The notes beneath the pieces were generated by a model, which worked only from the letters and a program-made list of their open reading frames with translations, was not told the origin of the DNA and did not search any database. Positions 31,201 to 40,051 of a stretch of 64,000 nt of DNA are shown in pieces. The position numbers and the translations under genes are program-made. The stretch lies in the IMG/VR virus record IMGVR_UViG_3300021168_000494, positions 1-64,000 of that record. One strand, 5' to 3'. The stretch's first letter is position 1; the number at the start of each line of letters is the position of its first letter. Origin of the DNA: a virus.

Positions 31201-32975
31201 GGAACAACCTCTTCGAAAACTTCGAACTTGGCAGTTGTGTGGCCCTGATTCCGTATGCGGAGCGACTCTTCGCGGTCGGCGAGCAAAATAAAATCTTCAA
31301 CCTCCTGAATTGCTCTTTCGATGGTGGGATCGCCGGTGGATCCGGGAGCACAGCGAGCGTCCCGGCAGGATGGACAGTCGACCCGACGAATGGTAGCGGC
31401 GAAAGTGTCGTGGCATCTCCGCAGTTTGGGAATGCAGTCCAGATTTTCAATCAGACCGTGAGCACTCAGGCGCTTTACGGGATGATTACGCAACCGGCAT
31501 TCCAGGACGAGTTCCTTGTGCCGATCATCGAGCCGTCGACAACCTACAGCGTGCGGATCACCTGCTCGTGTCCGACCGGAGCGGCTTCTGGAAATCTCGT
31601 CGTTGATCTATTCAGCCCGTCGTCGGGCCTCATACTCGGGCAGTTCACTCTGTCGCTCGCCTCCATCGGCAGCACGATGCAAATTTTCACGGGGAAAATG
31701 CTGACGACGACTCTTTCGCCTGTGCCGGCCGACCTGTTGATCAGGATCTACGCTGCGAACATTCCAAATGGCGTTCAGATCCAAATCGACCGTGTCGAGC
31801 CGTTCCCAACCGAGACGCCGAACCTGAACACGCAGATCATCGGCAGTTACACCCAGGCGTTCGAGCAATTCGACCGGCTGAGTGGTGTGGTTCAAGCCAA
31901 CCAGCAGAATCAGCAGCCCGTCGTCACGGCCTTCACCCTCTTCGGCACACTTTACGTCGTGAAAAGCGGATCGTTCGTGGCTGTGAACGATAACGACACG
32001 ACGGAGCCGGCCAACTGGACTAAACCGCGGGTCGTTTCCAATTCCGTTGGAGGATTTGGGCCTTATTCCGTGACCTTCGGAGTGGATGATCCGAACTCTG
32101 GCGAGGAATGGTCGCTGATCGCCGGCCCTGCAGGTCTCTTCATTTTCTTCGGTGGGCAACCGGTCAAACTCAGTGAGGAAATCCAAGCGGTCTGGAATCA
32201 GATCAATACTGCCTTCGCTTACACGACGTGGGTCCGCAATGATGTGGCCAACCGGAGAATTCTTGTGGGAGTGCCGCTGAAGGCGTTGAACGCCCAGGGG
32301 CAGAATCCATCGTGGTTGCCGGCAGGGCTGCTCACCGACAATAATCCGTCAACGCCGAACGTGGTTCTCGAACTGAACTATAAACAACTGAACACCTCGA
32401 GCGCCCTAGCCGACAGCGTTCAGATCCACCGCAGCTATTCCGGGAAATTAATCGCCTCGGATATCGTGCGGAAGTGGTCCATCTGGCTTCTGAAGGCGCC
32501 ATGCGCTGCTTTCCTCCAGCGTGCGGACAACTCGATGCCGCTGTTCGTCGGGAATTCCGATGCCACGGGGAAAATTTATCAAATGATCGACGGTTTGATG
32601 CAGGACGACGGCGCTGCGATCAACCAGCTTTATGCGACGGCCGGTTTTGTGCCATCGGAAACCGGAGAGGCGCGGCAAATCGGCGTGACGCGGTACACCT
32701 TCGAATACATGACTCTTCTGATCCGCGGGAATGGCACCGTGATTTTGACCGTGTACCCAAATACGCTCGATACTCCCTATTCGCATGTGCTGTTGCCGAA
32801 CCTCACGTTGCCGGCCAGTACGAATGGCGACGCAGAAGTTCCAGTGAACGAGGTCGGAAACAGATTGTTCGTTCTGTTCAACTCGAACGCAGTCGGTTCG
32901 GGATTCAATCTGGCGCGCGTCGTGATGGTGATGACGAAGGATCCATGGAGTCCGGTCCGCGGCGTAAATTCGTAG
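28224..32975 (+). CDS. very large tail/host-interaction protein, 1583+ aa
   Basis: The frame encodes a Ser/Gly/Thr-rich beta-structured protein typical of phage tail or stopper proteins. Near residues 1030-1190 a carbohydrate-binding-like jelly roll is suggested (VPAGWTVDPTNGSG, EPSTTYSVRITCSCP, QIDRVEPFPTE). The end has FGPYSVTFGVDDPNSGEEWS and RKWSIWLLKAP, common in podoviral tail-hub proteins. The conserved-looking N-terminus LAPVPLELLGGLYTEAAPES lies upstream of the GTG at 28224 in the same frame; an ATG at 28126 would reach it if one base were restored near 28134. The true gene is therefore probably 28126-32975 with a frameshift. Confidence 0.75.
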   Translation: MINCDFILGSVLLRPGKQSAFVFGNSFIKQNTKFVTSIPGANAPNETPWSNPTNAELDTPGTYAEVSLMGAGGLPNSQVLDCINYAMNIPATVQVLGLQVEIDGLQSGLQAGAQIAVTVGTTTIIAQLGTLFGTTDIGTPLSNWGLTLTPALLNDPNFPVKIVGSAPLIPNIGTGTTQLDAFAGAAAGGSESSTVVISANPSVPKDWALLATAQNGNKSTQNPGMWSILSLTISGNVLTITVSTPCSIAPGQTMTIGNQSGATAFLNGQTVVVGTNSGTVLTAPFVHANAANNVGFISANGWTGLGSNGSAGALMMQQFPSAAPVNFSGALSGTFSWAAVMGLFATNGIPALVQSASGSGATSKPQTEGFPNATQAGNSLFFVLQASLIPDAVPILGSTCTDTAGNLYTLVGMSQGPIDVSNFGSLVLIYFAQNTVSLPNTGHITLSLTDTFGAASVASATWTVLEISNLANVPAQIPTVFDIAAVKLKAWVSPNPPPSFNYIKTFAETGGEVLTLALGSNGIFYQEDAINNPTVLFPVYSAIEPNTFAQSATVDDREFIALSNLLNGTDMPRTYTPPNFDRLSQVGPGAPPSASSSSAASNILSITQPPVQSDPVEPGHLSGILWSSGPGSTVAGNVLTVYYAGTNNLAVADPNLVIGAGVQLAAINSSQFGGQTVNGDYIITGTGQGVPPGAAQSRWYFTVIMPTSQSINQANHIESHAPTGTYQVTTATLTAAAQVPNLEVGGTLQIAGTGGAPTAGYDGSWTVNATPNASQLLITSTSLNGNVATYGYTLISGSAPVAGQLVTITGTLNGNGIFNQSNQGIASASPGSFSINLFGNNVNSAAENGSGVIFGTIFQFDPLVIVGNKTGGNLVTSGIIGAGVRKVCYSFLTRNGFMTQPSPITTFDVNSGASAITISDLLPGPSNVIARVIHLTGANGGNFYNIPQPVVVNNNGVKVTNSSTWVNDNTSRSVTLSFSDGVLLAADQIDIEGNNLFENFELGSCVALIPYAERLFAVGEQNKIFNLLNCSFDGGIAGGSGSTASVPAGWTVDPTNGSGESVVASPQFGNAVQIFNQTVSTQALYGMITQPAFQDEFLVPIIEPSTTYSVRITCSCPTGAASGNLVVDLFSPSSGLILGQFTLSLASIGSTMQIFTGKMLTTTLSPVPADLLIRIYAANIPNGVQIQIDRVEPFPTETPNLNTQIIGSYTQAFEQFDRLSGVVQANQQNQQPVVTAFTLFGTLYVVKSGSFVAVNDNDTTEPANWTKPRVVSNSVGGFGPYSVTFGVDDPNSGEEWSLIAGPAGLFIFFGGQPVKLSEEIQAVWNQINTAFAYTTWVRNDVANRRILVGVPLKALNAQGQNPSWLPAGLLTDNNPSTPNVVLELNYKQLNTSSALADSVQIHRSYSGKLIASDIVRKWSIWLLKAPCAAFLQRADNSMPLFVGNSDATGKIYQMIDGLMQDDGAAINQLYATAGFVPSETGEARQIGVTRYTFEYMTLLIRGNGTVILTVYPNTLDTPYSHVLLPNLTLPASTNGDAEVPVNEVGNRLFVLFNSNAVGSGFNLARVVMVMTKDPWSPVRGVNS

Positions 32976-32983
32976 GAGCGGCG

Positions 32984-33577
32984 ATGCCTGTCAGTCTTGA
33001 AAAAGAACGGTCATTCATCCAACAGATCCCGATCTTTGGGCAGTACCTCGACGACGCAGTTGGCAAACTCCAAGAGGGTCTGAACAATCTAGGTCTGCAT
33101 CTCTCTGCCGACCCGACCGGAAAAGTGACCGCTCCTCCGGTGGTGCAGCAGCTTACCGTCAAGACGAACGGAACGGGCCTCGTGCATGCTGTGGTCACCG
33201 ACAATAATCCAATTCAGAAAAACCTTCATTACTTCGTGGAATACGACACCACCCCATCGTTTGCACAACCGCACGTAAAACAACTAGGAGCGAGCCGTTC
33301 GATGGAGCCGATCACGCTGCCGGCACTCGATGACAACGGCAATCCGCAGAATTTTTATTTCCGGGCTTACTCGCAATATCCCGGAAGCGATCCGAGCGCG
33401 CCGATTCACTTTGGTGGAGATACGCCCACGGCCGTGAATCCTGGCGGGTCGCAGAAAATGACGCTGCTTCCGTCGACCGGAAGCGGAACTGCCCAACCGA
33501 CAGGGCAGCAGGGTGGCTCTGGATTTGGTAAAGTCCTGTTTCGGCCGGCGCCGGCGCCGAAGCGACAGAGCAAATGA
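32984..33577 (+). CDS. tail-associated hypothetical protein, 197 aa
   Basis: TAGGAG precedes the ATG. An N-terminal helix (FIQQIPIFGQYLDDAVGKLQ) is followed by a fibronectin-type-like beta domain (LVHAVVTDNNPIQKNLHYFV, FYFRAYSQYPGSDPSAPI) and a Gly/Pro-rich basic tail. FN3-like proteins next to large tail proteins are common in phages. It overlaps the next gene by four bases. Confidence 0.6.
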   Translation: MPVSLEKERSFIQQIPIFGQYLDDAVGKLQEGLNNLGLHLSADPTGKVTAPPVVQQLTVKTNGTGLVHAVVTDNNPIQKNLHYFVEYDTTPSFAQPHVKQLGASRSMEPITLPALDDNGNPQNFYFRAYSQYPGSDPSAPIHFGGDTPTAVNPGGSQKMTLLPSTGSGTAQPTGQQGGSGFGKVLFRPAPAPKRQSK

Positions 33578-33999
33578 TCAGAAATTTCGAAGATTCGGAT
33601 ATCGAGAAAGCGCGTGAGGTCCACGCAGCGAATGAACTGCCGGCGACTTGCTTTCCGAATCTGACGCAGACGTCGTCAGCCGGGAAAGAAGAGCCAAATC
33701 CCTTGTTCGTCGTGAAGTCGGTTTACGAACATGAAGGCCGACCGGCACTGTTCAGTTTTTTGAAGATCACGTCCGAGCTCTATCTGCTCGTGGATCACAC
33801 GGTGGGAACGCCGGAAGAGCGGTGGACCTGGCTGCAGGAATTTAAGGAGCACGTGAAGTGCGAAGCGTGGCGGCTCGGGCTCGAGCAGATGACTGCTTTT
33901 GTGCCGCGAGAAATTGAAGCCAGCTTCGAAAAACGATTACTGGAACTCGGATTCATCCGCTCCCCGTGGCAGTCGTACACGCTGAATATAGAAGAGTAG
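33574..33999 (+). CDS. GNAT-like acetyltransferase-fold protein
   Basis: The 141-residue sequence begins MIRNFEDSDIEKAREVHAAN and has the alternating strand-helix pattern of a GNAT fold (LFVVKSVYEHEGRPALFSFL, ELGFIRSPWQSYTL at the end). A clear acetyl-CoA P-loop (Q/RxxGxG/A) is not evident, so it may be inactive or divergent. Similar proteins lie in tail regions of many phages. The ATG overlaps the previous stop. Confidence 0.55.
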   Translation: MIRNFEDSDIEKAREVHAANELPATCFPNLTQTSSAGKEEPNPLFVVKSVYEHEGRPALFSFLKITSELYLLVDHTVGTPEERWTWLQEFKEHVKCEAWRLGLEQMTAFVPREIEASFEKRLLELGFIRSPWQSYTLNIEE

Positions 34000-34063
34000 T
34001 GAACAAGCCTCCCGATTTGTGGCATACTCTCAGTCGAATCGGGATCAGTGAGGAGCACCAGCT

Positions 34064-34723
34064 ATGGCCCGATTTCTTCTCAACCCGGCATTCGATATCG
34101 AGACCGGCAGACTCCTTTCCCACGACGGCGAATTTTTCGAGGACCCGAAGATCCTTTTTGATCGCGGTGCGGCTGGCGAAGCAAAACAGCAAGGCAAAGT
34201 TGCCGGTGGAGTCGCCGGAACAGCAGGTTCGAACGCTTCGCAGATCGGATCCACGATAACCCCAGTTCTCGAGCAGCAAGCCACTCATCCTACCGGCTAC
34301 GATCCCACCACGCTGAACAATATGCTCGTGTCGCAGCAGGAAGCGGCCGGGGGCGCAAATGCGACTGTCGGTGGCGAAGGAAAGTTGAACGCTCTTCGCA
34401 CGCGGACCGCAGGAGGCTTCGCCCCTGCATTGGCCGAAGCCGCACGATCAAAGGGGCGCACTCTCGCTACGGGTGCCCTGAACGTTCAGAATCGCAGTGC
34501 CGATCTCGCGCAGCAAAAACAGCAGGAAGCACTTCGTGCTCTTCAGGGTCTCTATGGGACGGATACATCGAACCAACTCCGGGCGATGGGCCTGCAAAAC
34601 CAAGACCTTGAGACCCAACTTCAGGCAGGAAAATCCGGCTGGCTCCAGAATACTGAGGGAATTTTGGGGACAATTGGTAACCTAGGTAGTCAAGCTGCGG
34701 GGGCATACAAAGCCACGTCTTAA
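34064..34723 (+). CDS. internal virion/ejection-type protein, 219 aa
   Basis: After an N-terminal domain (ARFLLNPAFDIETGRLLSHD), the protein is Gly/Ala/Gln-rich and helical (AALQGLYG-type; LEQQATHPTGYDPTTLNNML, LAQQKQQEALRALQGLYGTD). This composition is typical of short podoviral ejection proteins. It precedes two larger ejection-type genes. A CCCGATT/AATCGGG hairpin (34012-34042) lies in the 64-base gap before it. Confidence 0.6.
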   Translation: MARFLLNPAFDIETGRLLSHDGEFFEDPKILFDRGAAGEAKQQGKVAGGVAGTAGSNASQIGSTITPVLEQQATHPTGYDPTTLNNMLVSQQEAAGGANATVGGEGKLNALRTRTAGGFAPALAEAARSKGRTLATGALNVQNRSADLAQQKQQEALRALQGLYGTDTSNQLRAMGLQNQDLETQLQAGKSGWLQNTEGILGTIGNLGSQAAGAYKATS

Positions 34724-34742
34724 AGAGCGAGGCATTTTTCAA

Positions 34743-35180
34743 ATGCAGGTATATATCGTCACCAACGATCTGAACGGGAAAGCCTATGTGGGAGCATGTG
34801 CTATGCCACTCGACAGGCGTTGGAGCGGTCACCTATCTTGGGCGAGGAAAGGTCGAGGCTATTCCTTACATGCCGCGATGCGCGAACATGGGATAGAACA
34901 CTTCCACATTTCGAGGGTCTGGTCCGGGATGGTTCCGAAAGCCAAACTCAAACGGCTGGAAGAGTATTTCATCAAATCATTCCAGACGATGGTTCCAAAT
35001 GGATACAACGAAACCATTGGTGGGACCACGCGAATTTTCCAACCTTGTGCGGCGCAGAAAAAAGAGAAGATTTCCAAAACACTCAAAGGCCATCCGGTTT
35101 CAGATGAGACACGCGCCAAGATAAGCGAGAGAACGAAGATCGGCATGGCGCGTAGAATGCAGGAAAATCCGTGGCGCTAA
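34743..35180 (+). CDS. GIY-YIG homing endonuclease, copy 2
   Basis: This 145-residue protein begins MQVYIVTNDLNGKAYVG, continues LDRRWSGHLSWARKG and MREHGIEHFHISRVWSG, and is clearly related to the protein at 27557. The C-terminus keeps one or two basic modules (KKEKISKTLKGHPVSDETRA). It lies between two ejection-type genes and overlaps the next start by 10 bases. It is probably a free-standing mobile endonuclease. Confidence 0.88.
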   Translation: MQVYIVTNDLNGKAYVGACAMPLDRRWSGHLSWARKGRGYSLHAAMREHGIEHFHISRVWSGMVPKAKLKRLEEYFIKSFQTMVPNGYNETIGGTTRIFQPCAAQKKEKISKTLKGHPVSDETRAKISERTKIGMARRMQENPWR

Positions 35181-37009
35181 CCCTGCAAGATATCATGGCG
35201 GCACCGAGCGACCCCGATTTGCTGAATCAGCATCTCGAGGGCCTCGGTCTTTTGAAACGGCCCGAGCCACCTGCGCCGACGATCCCGCCAGCGATCGTGG
35301 CACCGATGATGGCGCCGAAGTCAGACGTCGCGCCCATGACTCCCCCGACCTCATTTCCTGTCGAAAAAAGTGCAGGTCATCCGTTGACGGGCCTCGCCCG
35401 TGAACTGGCCCTCGGCGCGACTGTGCAACCGAACATGCCTGAGCACAAGGTCGCGGATATGACGGCTCCCGATATGGGCGGGACGCCGGCGATGCCCGAG
35501 GGTGGAGTTGCTGTGAAACCGATGGCGCCACCGGTACTGTCGCACACCGAAAAAATGGCGCTGCCCACATCGTCGCCAGGCGCACCGATCGGAAGTGCTG
35601 CAGAAACAGCAAGCGAACTGGCCCGGATTCAGGAGCAAAAAGAACACCCGTGGGGAAGCCCGGACAATCATCCGGGGATCCTCGGGAAGATCGGCCACGT
35701 TGCCGGCAGGATCGGAAACATCGCTCTCGACACATTGGCGCCCGGGATCGCGCTGAACATTCCCGGGACAGACCTACAAAAAAGCGGTGAGGAAAATACT
35801 CTGAAGCGGGAACTCGCAACGCGCACGGCCGCCGAAGGCCAGGCTGGAAACCTCAAATCCGAAGAGGCTGCGCGCGACGTACAGACTGCGGAAGGAAAGC
35901 AGCGCCTCGCCAAAATGCAAGGCGAAGAAAATCTCGAGCGTGACACCGAGGGCAACGTCACTGGCTGGAAGGATGCCCAAGGCAAACTCCACGGTCTCGA
36001 TGAAGAAGGGACACCGCAGGGCGTGAAGGATATCGCGGAAGCGACGCAGAACAAGCCGCACTTCGAAAAATCGGCGAACGGCGATATCGTGCAGATCACT
36101 CCTGGGAAGAATGGCGCCGCGGCGACGTCCAACGTGGTTTACAAAGGCCAGCCGAATCAGAAGACCGAGACGCGGTCGATCGTTGGTGACGACGGCCACG
36201 CGCACGACCAGCTGATTGATATCACCCCGGGCAGCCCGACGTTTGGGAAGTCGCTCGCAGACCTCGGTCGTTCGAAAGAGGACAAACAGGAATCGCCGAC
36301 TCAGGCGCTTACGAAAATGAAAGCCGATGAAGAGCCGGTGATCGGCTACGACAAAGACGGTGTGATGCAGCTTATGCCGCGGGGCGAGGCGAAGGAAGCC
36401 GGCCTCTCGCACATCATCAAGGCGACGACGAAGGATCGCGAGGACGCGCAGCAGAATACGTCGGTCCTGAACGATATGGGCGCGAAGGTTCGGAATCTGT
36501 CCTCGAGCAGCAAGGCTCTCGATCAGGGGCTTTACGAGCGCACTCTGATCAAAACGGCACTGGCCGGTGGACCGAACGATCTGACAACTGCCGGCGCAGT
36601 CAAACTCATGTCGGACAAATCGAAGGCTTACGTTCAGGACGTGTTCTCTCTGCGCGAAGCCGCTCTTGCTTTGCCGAAGCAACTCACTGGTGGTTCGCGC
36701 GTGTCCGAGGTTCAGGCCCAGGCGTTGTGGAATACGATCCCGGGCGTCGGTGGTGACTCAAAGTACGCAGACAAGCAACTTCGGAAGTTCGACGAAAATC
36801 TCTCTCGTCTCTGGAAGAAAGTTCCGCGCGTTGAAGGGAACAAACCGGAGCGAGCCTTCCCGGAAAGGGCAGGTGGGGGTGCAGTGGAGAATTGGACACC
36901 ACCCAAAGGCGCACCAGACGCAACCAACGTTCCCGATAATAAAGTTTTGAAGGACAAACAAGGCAACATCGTGGCTCGAGCGAAGGGTGGCCAGTGGCAG
37001 CAGCCGTAA
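35171..37009 (+). CDS. ejection-type internal virion protein, 612 aa
   Basis: A GTG start. The first ~200 residues are Pro/Ala/Met-rich. Then a short hydrophobic stretch (IGHVAGRIGNIALDTLAPGI) and a charged helical body follow (TLKRELATRTAAEGQAGNLK, LNDMGAKVRNLSSSSKALDQ). The end reads DNKVLKDKQGNIVARAKGGQ. This design and its place between tail and lysis genes suggest a protein injected with the DNA. I cannot name a family. Confidence 0.6.
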   Translation: MALTLQDIMAAPSDPDLLNQHLEGLGLLKRPEPPAPTIPPAIVAPMMAPKSDVAPMTPPTSFPVEKSAGHPLTGLARELALGATVQPNMPEHKVADMTAPDMGGTPAMPEGGVAVKPMAPPVLSHTEKMALPTSSPGAPIGSAAETASELARIQEQKEHPWGSPDNHPGILGKIGHVAGRIGNIALDTLAPGIALNIPGTDLQKSGEENTLKRELATRTAAEGQAGNLKSEEAARDVQTAEGKQRLAKMQGEENLERDTEGNVTGWKDAQGKLHGLDEEGTPQGVKDIAEATQNKPHFEKSANGDIVQITPGKNGAAATSNVVYKGQPNQKTETRSIVGDDGHAHDQLIDITPGSPTFGKSLADLGRSKEDKQESPTQALTKMKADEEPVIGYDKDGVMQLMPRGEAKEAGLSHIIKATTKDREDAQQNTSVLNDMGAKVRNLSSSSKALDQGLYERTLIKTALAGGPNDLTTAGAVKLMSDKSKAYVQDVFSLREAALALPKQLTGGSRVSEVQAQALWNTIPGVGGDSKYADKQLRKFDENLSRLWKKVPRVEGNKPERAFPERAGGGAVENWTPPKGAPDATNVPDNKVLKDKQGNIVARAKGGQWQQP

Positions 37010-39861
37010 AGAAGGATCCTGAATTCACGATCGAGGACGACGACCAGCAAAAGCCGGCCGCTGGTGGATCTGACTTCTCCGTTGGAGATGATGAGACTGC
37101 TGCGCCCGAAGCGAAACCGGAAACTTTTCTCGACCGCGAGGCTGCGGGAAAGAACACGACTTGGGACAGGATCAAACACGGCCTGAATCCCCTCAGTTTT
37201 CTCACCGACACGAGCGAGGGTCTCGGAAAGATCGGGGATATCGCACAGAAAAAATCCGATGCAGCGCATGAAGCAGATATCCAAGCCACTGGCCGTGGAG
37301 AGAAGCCGCGTGGGACTCTCGGGTCGATCTTTAATCCATCGCAGGGTTATGATCTCGCGGCGCGAACTGCGCGGATGGCTTCTGGATTGACAGAGCCGAA
37401 GAATGTCGCCATAGGTGCTGGCGCGATTGCGGCTCCTGAAATCGTTGGGCCGGCTCTCGTCGCTCACGGTCTCAGCACTGCGGCTCCGATTGTTTCGAAG
37501 TACGCCTCGAATGTAAGCAAGGAGGATCTCGGTGGCGGCCTTTCACCTGAAGAAGCAGAAGAGGGACTGGGTGGCCTTGCCGAAGCGGCTGGCGGTGGTG
37601 CTGCGATCGGAGAAATCGGCGCGCGCGGTGGCCTCGGGAAAACGGCGACTGCGAAAGCTGGCGGTGCTGCTCTTGATGCTCTTGGGAATCCGTTGGGCCT
37701 GGGTCTCGAGGGACACGAACTCCTGACGAAGGGCGTGGGACCGCGTGCGCGCGCGACGGGATGGCAGGACGCGATCCAAAGTCCGGGCGTGCAGCGCGCA
37801 ATTCTGGAACAGCACGCACAAACTCCAATCACCGGCCTTGAAGATTTCAAAGACGCGATTCCACAGATGAAGGAAAAACTGTGGGATGAAAAAGTTCAGC
37901 CGGCACTCGATCGTCAGGGGCCGCGGCCCGTCGACATGAAGCCGGCCGCTAAAGCTGTCCGCGATGCGATAACTCCCGAGATGCGGCAATTTGACGAGGC
38001 TGGCGTGAAGACCTTAGAAAGTCTCGCGGACAAACTCGAGCGGTCGCGGACCGTCGCCGAGGCGAGCGATCTTCAGAAATACGCGAACGCGCAAGTCGAG
38101 AGTTACTTCAACAAGTATCCGACTGCGCGGCGATCCGCACTCGCAGCCAACCCGGACACGCTTGGATGGGAAACTGCGCGGCGCGCGATCCGCGAACAAC
38201 TGAACGACACGCTCGAACATGCAGGCGAAACGGAAACGGCCGAGGCCCGTAAGGATTACGGGCACATGACGACTCTCGAAAAGGAACTCGAGAAAAAGGT
38301 GAACGTCAATGATCGAAAGGCACCGACAGGCCTTTACAATTTCCTCGGCACTGCTGGTGGCCTAGCATCGCTTCTGGCCGGCCACGGAGTGATGGCTGCG
38401 GGTCTCTATGGCCTCGGGAAAGTTGCCGAACACTTCAACAAGCCGGATGTGATGATTCGCCGCGGGATCGAGAACCTCAAACCACCCGAGGCTCCTGCGT
38501 TCACGGCTCCAGCGCCTTTCGTTCCTCCGCAGTACGCAGAGCCGGCAAATCCGGCCCGGGCCGCCTTGCCAGCGCCAGCTGTGCCAGCAGGATACGACGC
38601 AGGACCATCCGGTCCGGTCCGGGGTGGCCGCTGGACCACGCCAGCAGGGTTGCTGCCTGAATCTGTGCCTCCAATTGGTGGACCTAAAGGACTTCTGCCC
38701 GGGATCGGCGAACTTGTTCCACGTGGAACGCCCCTCCCGGAGCCCGGAGCGGCCGAACTGGCCCACCCGGAGATGTTCCCGAAGGAGCCGATTGGGGCCG
38801 AGGCGCAGCCACAGACGTATCGTCGGCCCAAAGGGCGGCCAGGGGCCGGCCAGATGGCCCGTGGCTACACAGGGGAGGCCAAGCCGCGCGTAGTGGGCTG
38901 GACGGCCGATGGAGGGCCAATCTACGAGAAAACCCCCGGCCAGGCGGCTAAACCCCCGGAAACCGCCCCTGTGGGCGAAGGTGGGGGCGTTAAGCCGATG
39001 GTGCCTCCTGCCCGAGAAGTCGGGATCCAACCGCTCGGAAAAGGCTTCGAATTGGGCAAGGGCGAGGACCTCGGCGAGGGTCTCGGTACGCAGCATGAGA
39101 TTACGAAGAACGGGGAGCGAGTGGGCAGCATAACCGTTGAGCCGCGGGGCGATGGTGTGCTACACGTTCACTGGCTCGGTGGCGACCTTGGGGCCGACGC
39201 GATCCGTGGGCCGCTACTGGATGCGCTGAAGCAGGAATACCCGGAGACGACAAAGCTGACCTACGATCGCCGGCGCCTTGCGAAGGGCGCGAATGCGGCG
39301 ACGACCGAACCTCGGGAAATGAATCTCGGGGAAATCGGTGCAGAGCACGCGCCCACGGGATCGGTGTGGGAAGGGCTTTCGCAGGACGTGAAGGACGCAT
39401 TCGACAAAGAGAAACTTGGCCCAGTGAAAAAGACTGGGATGGAAGACCTCCAGGTTGGCGACACGTTCGTTGACCACGAAGGCGAGCCACGACGGGTAAT
39501 GGAGATCACCGAGGACGGGAAAATTCACACGGCAGACGGTACCGAAGTTACCTACGACGGGGACATCGAGCACTTGGGCGAAATCAACTCGCCTCGCGCG
39601 CAACTTGCGCGTGGTGGAAAGTTCATTCCGAAAGAAAAGCCAACTGCCAAGGCTTCTGAGGAAGTGAAAAAGGCGATTGAGGGCACAGACCTAGAATTTC
39701 GCGGACGTGACGAAATGGGGATCAATCATCTTCACGACCCGCAGACTCAAACGACACTAGCGGTTTACGACAAAGACCTCGACAACGCGAAGATTAAAGA
39801 ACGCCTCGAAGCGAAGCGTGATGAATTCTGGAAGACACCGCAAGAAGAAGAGACCCATTAA
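36994..39861 (+). CDS. large ejection-type internal virion protein, 955 aa
   Basis: GTG start overlapping the previous gene by 16 bases. An acidic N-terminus precedes hydrophobic Gly/Ala segments (NVAIGAGAIAAPEIVGPALV, GTAGGLASLLAGHGVMAAGL) that may insert in membranes. A helical domain (DFKDAIPQMKEKLWDEKVQP) follows, then a long Pro-rich stretch (residues ~500-690) and a C-terminal domain (GVLHVHWLGGDLGADAIRGP). This resembles large podoviral ejection proteins. A parS-like palindrome lies within its Pro-rich coding part at 38715. Confidence 0.6.
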   Translation: MAAAVKKDPEFTIEDDDQQKPAAGGSDFSVGDDETAAPEAKPETFLDREAAGKNTTWDRIKHGLNPLSFLTDTSEGLGKIGDIAQKKSDAAHEADIQATGRGEKPRGTLGSIFNPSQGYDLAARTARMASGLTEPKNVAIGAGAIAAPEIVGPALVAHGLSTAAPIVSKYASNVSKEDLGGGLSPEEAEEGLGGLAEAAGGGAAIGEIGARGGLGKTATAKAGGAALDALGNPLGLGLEGHELLTKGVGPRARATGWQDAIQSPGVQRAILEQHAQTPITGLEDFKDAIPQMKEKLWDEKVQPALDRQGPRPVDMKPAAKAVRDAITPEMRQFDEAGVKTLESLADKLERSRTVAEASDLQKYANAQVESYFNKYPTARRSALAANPDTLGWETARRAIREQLNDTLEHAGETETAEARKDYGHMTTLEKELEKKVNVNDRKAPTGLYNFLGTAGGLASLLAGHGVMAAGLYGLGKVAEHFNKPDVMIRRGIENLKPPEAPAFTAPAPFVPPQYAEPANPARAALPAPAVPAGYDAGPSGPVRGGRWTTPAGLLPESVPPIGGPKGLLPGIGELVPRGTPLPEPGAAELAHPEMFPKEPIGAEAQPQTYRRPKGRPGAGQMARGYTGEAKPRVVGWTADGGPIYEKTPGQAAKPPETAPVGEGGGVKPMVPPAREVGIQPLGKGFELGKGEDLGEGLGTQHEITKNGERVGSITVEPRGDGVLHVHWLGGDLGADAIRGPLLDALKQEYPETTKLTYDRRRLAKGANAATTEPREMNLGEIGAEHAPTGSVWEGLSQDVKDAFDKEKLGPVKKTGMEDLQVGDTFVDHEGEPRRVMEITEDGKIHTADGTEVTYDGDIEHLGEINSPRAQLARGGKFIPKEKPTAKASEEVKKAIEGTDLEFRGRDEMGINHLHDPQTQTTLAVYDKDLDNAKIKERLEAKRDEFWKTPQEEETH
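38715..38730. promoter_or_regulatory. parS-like palindrome, copy 2
   Basis: TGTTCCACGTGGAACG contains the same 14-bp palindrome as at 21457. It agrees with 15 of 16 positions of the Pseudomonas parS form TGTTCCACGTGGAACA. It lies inside the coding sequence, read as ELVPRGTP, in a low-complexity proline-rich region where DNA sequence is less constrained by protein function. Confidence 0.6.
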
Positions 39862-40049
39862 ATGTGCGCGCGGTGGCTGCCACGGCAGCCCGTGATCCGG
39901 CATTCGTGCTCCCAAATATCACCGGAAATGTGGCTGACATCGACCTTGTCCTCGCGGCTTGCCCGGATCTCGTCGGTGGTGCGATCAATCGCAGCGATCA
40001 CGTAATAAACCAAAAAGGCCAAGAACACGCAAAACGAAAGGAATTCCAT
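39858..40049 (-). CDS. antisense small membrane protein, 63 aa
   Basis: On the minus strand, GGGAGGTAACG precedes the ATG. The protein starts MEFLSFCVFLAFLVYYVIAA, one transmembrane helix, then a charged soluble tail (DRTTDEIRASREDKVDVSHI). Its stop overlaps the end of the large ejection gene tail to tail. It forms a two-gene unit with the gene at 40052-40198. Confidence 0.65.
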   Translation of the reverse strand: MEFLSFCVFLAFLVYYVIAAIDRTTDEIRASREDKVDVSHISGDIWEHECRITGCRGSHRAHI

Positions 40050-40051
40050 CG

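Noticed and set aside
34748-34756. GGTATATATC near a gene start as another regulatory site
   Set aside because: It lies inside the start of the second GIY-YIG gene, encodes conserved VYIV residues and is not the exact palindrome.
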